Source of the DNA: an uncultured Collinsella sp.
Lineage (GTDB): Bacteria > Actinomycetota > Coriobacteriia > Coriobacteriales > Coriobacteriaceae
Reading direction: 5' to 3'
Assembly: GCA_958447915.1 (NCBI GenBank)
Contig: CAUDCB010000031.1
Coordinates: forward strand, 1 to 15,482
DNA: 15,482 bases
The translations under genes were made by a program, and so were the position numbers. The notes beneath the pieces were generated by a model, which was given only the letters and a program-made list of their open reading frames with translations, did not search any database and had not been told where the DNA came from. Below, piece after piece: positions 14,121 through 15,482 of the stretch (positions are counted from its first letter, which is position 1; each line of letters begins with the position of its first letter).

Positions 14121-14407
14121 TGCACGATGTGAAAAAGCACATTATTGGCTCTTTCATTCGCAAGCCAGGTAAAGACGGTATGCCGATAGAAGAATTTAAT
14201 GGGGGGGGGCGACCTCTAGAGATGAATGCTCGGTGCAAAAACAAGCGCCCCCAAAGAATGATTTCTCCAATTCATATGTATCCCTCGGCTAACTTAGGGC
14301 ATAATGCAAAAAGTGCGACATGGCTAACTTATGAACCTGCGCGCCGCTGTGGCGTGCAAGCCGTGTCGCCAAGCATTCAACCCGTTTCCAAGTGAGAGGG
14401 AGACAAC
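14121..14407. other. AT-rich gap upstream of eno with no recognised gene
   Basis: This stretch separates the divergent ATPase and eno genes. It is much less GC-rich than the operons to its left. It contains a run of nine G (14201-14209), a possible stem GGGGGCG (14205-14211) with CGCCCCC (14246-14252), and the 10-base direct repeat GGCTAACTTA at 14287-14296 and 14322-14331. An open frame from 14120 to 14395 crosses it, but has no ribosome binding site and a composition unlike a protein. A CATAAT box at 14300-14305 is a possible -10 for eno, with no good -35. Confidence 0.5.
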
Positions 14408-15482
14408 ATGAGCGATATTTTGGATGTCTACGGCCGCGAGGTGCTCGACAGTCGCGGCAACCCCACCGTCGAGGTCGAGGTCGTGCTCGAGGACGGCAGC
14501 TTCGGCCGCGCGATGGTGCCTTCGGGCGCTTCGACCGGCGCCTTTGAGGCATGTGAGCTGCGCGACGGTGACAAGGGCCGCTATCTGGGCAAGGGTGTCT
14601 CGCAGGCCGTCGAGCACGTCAACAACGAGTGCGCCGATGCCGTCGTGGGCCTCGACGCCTTCGATCAGCGCGCCGTCGATGCCGCACTGATCGCCGCCGA
14701 CGGTACGCCCAACAAGACCAAGCTCGGCGCCAACGCCATTCTGGGCGTATCGCTGGCCGTTGCCCGCGCTGCGGCAGAGTCGGCGGGCCTGTCGCTGTAC
14801 CAGTACCTGGGCGGCGTCAACGCTCACCTGCTGCCCACGCCTATGATGAACATCCTCAACGGCGGCGTGCATGCCGACAACAACGTTGACTTCCAGGAGT
14901 TCATGATCATGCCCGTGGGTGCTCCGAGCTTTGCCGAGGGTCTGCGCTGGTGCGCCGAGGTCTACCACACCCTCAAGGGCGTGCTGCGCGAGGCCGGCTT
15001 GGGCGGCGGCGTGGGCGACGAGGGCGGTTTCGCGCCCAACCTCAAGACCAATGCCGAGCCATTCGAGTACATCACCAAGGCCGTGGAGAAGGCTGGTTTT
15101 AAGCCCGGCGTCGACTTCATGTACGCCATGGATCCGGCATCCACCGAGTTCTACAACGCCGAGACCGGTATGTACGAGCTCAAGGGCGAGGGCGTAGGGT
15201 ACACGAGCGCCCAGATGGTCGATTACTGGGAGAAGCTGGTCGACACCTATCCCATCATCTCCATCGAGGACGGCATGGCCGAGGAGGACTGGGACGGCTG
15301 GGTTGAGCTCACCCGTCGCATTGGCAACAAGGTACAGCTGGTGGGCGACGACCTGTTTGTCACCAACACCGAGCGCCTTAAGAAGGGCATCGAGCTGGGC
15401 GCCGCCAACGCGATTCTGGTCAAGGTCAACCAGATCGGCACGCTCACCGAGTCGCTCGAGGCTATCGAGACTGCCAAGGAGG
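14408..15482 (+). CDS. eno: Enolase (C-terminus beyond window)
   Basis: The first 358 residues of phosphopyruvate hydratase, the glycolytic enzyme converting 2-phosphoglycerate to phosphoenolpyruvate; the full family length is about 430, so some 70 residues lie outside. The start ILDVYGREVLDSRGNPTVEV is typical. Active-site residues are visible: the S39-S42 mobile loop (PSGASTG), H155 (GGVHADNN), E205 (GDEGGFAPN), Mg ligands D242 (AMDPAS), E287 (SIEDGM) and D314 (GDDLFVTN), and catalytic K339 in the signature ILVKVNQIGTLTES (336-349). The ATG at 14408 is preceded by GAGAGGGAGA. High-GC codon use returns here, matching the his and mazG genes and contrasting with the ATPase between them. Confidence 0.98.
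   Translation, partial: MSDILDVYGREVLDSRGNPTVEVEVVLEDGSFGRAMVPSGASTGAFEACELRDGDKGRYLGKGVSQAVEHVNNECADAVVGLDAFDQRAVDAALIAADGTPNKTKLGANAILGVSLAVARAAAESAGLSLYQYLGGVNAHLLPTPMMNILNGGVHADNNVDFQEFMIMPVGAPSFAEGLRWCAEVYHTLKGVLREAGLGGGVGDEGGFAPNLKTNAEPFEYITKAVEKAGFKPGVDFMYAMDPASTEFYNAETGMYELKGEGVGYTSAQMVDYWEKLVDTYPIISIEDGMAEEDWDGWVELTRRIGNKVQLVGDDLFVTNTERLKKGIELGAANAILVKVNQIGTLTESLEAIETAKE

Noticed and set aside
14038..14128. Repeat array as a small CRISPR
   Set aside because: The repeats are 17 bp and the spacers 16 bp, well below CRISPR sizes; there are only three copies and no cas gene.
12649..14221. Matching AGAGGTC text on both sides of the ATPase gene as insertion ends
   Set aside because: Only seven bases match, in inverted orientation, and short matches of this size are common by chance; no target duplication could be identified.
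14120..14395. 91-codon open frame upstream of eno
   Set aside because: It begins inside the third repeat with a TTG, lacks a ribosome binding site, reads through the nine-G run and the eno leader, and matches nothing I recognise.

Overview
The window is high-GC bacterial DNA with short intergenic gaps, strong AGGAGG-type ribosome binding sites and GC-rich third codon positions. It is dominated by a near-complete histidine biosynthesis operon. Protein character, gene order and the HisZ-HisG fusion suggest a gut-type actinobacterium of the class Coriobacteriia (Collinsella-like). That placement is inferred from reading the sequence, not from a search.

Layout. Positions 3-1077 hold the end of a SIS-domain sugar-phosphate isomerase/deglycase-like gene and a complete TIM-barrel epimerase resembling FrlC. 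Positions 1248-9417 are a one-direction his cluster: a hisZ-hisG fusion, hisD, hisC, hisB, hisH, hisA, hisF, hisI, a 75-residue protein of unknown function, and hisE. Facing it at 9445-10356 is a PHP-family histidinol-phosphatase, the one activity missing from the operon, so together the genes cover every step from ATP + PRPP to histidine. Further on come a stand-alone LarC C-terminal domain protein (10648-11133), a YfcE-type phosphodiesterase (11207-11755) and a MazG NTP pyrophosphohydrolase (11758-12618). An AT-richer, reverse-strand AAA ATPase with a DUF4143-like C-terminus follows (12658-14025), then the first 358 codons of enolase (14408 to the window end).

How the genes work together. 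Most his genes overlap, abut or sit within a few bases of each other, which implies one mRNA and translational coupling. There are hairpins inside the operon: a strong terminator-like one between hisZG and hisD, and another between hisB and hisH. They could grade expression along the transcript. The first gene joins the short catalytic HisG to its HisRS-like regulatory partner HisZ in one chain, so the usual HisZ:HisG ratio is fixed by covalent linkage.

The accessory-looking parts are three. The first is a 23-bp perfect inverted repeat between the divergent phosphatase and LarC2 genes. The second is a pair of stem-loops that share GTCCCC in the loop region (6225-6265 and 9414-9444), possibly members of a dispersed palindromic family. 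The third is the ATPase locus between mazG and eno, whose promoter region carries three identical 17-bp direct repeats at an exact 33-bp period. No rRNA, tRNA, CRISPR array, insertion sequence or prophage gene was recognised.
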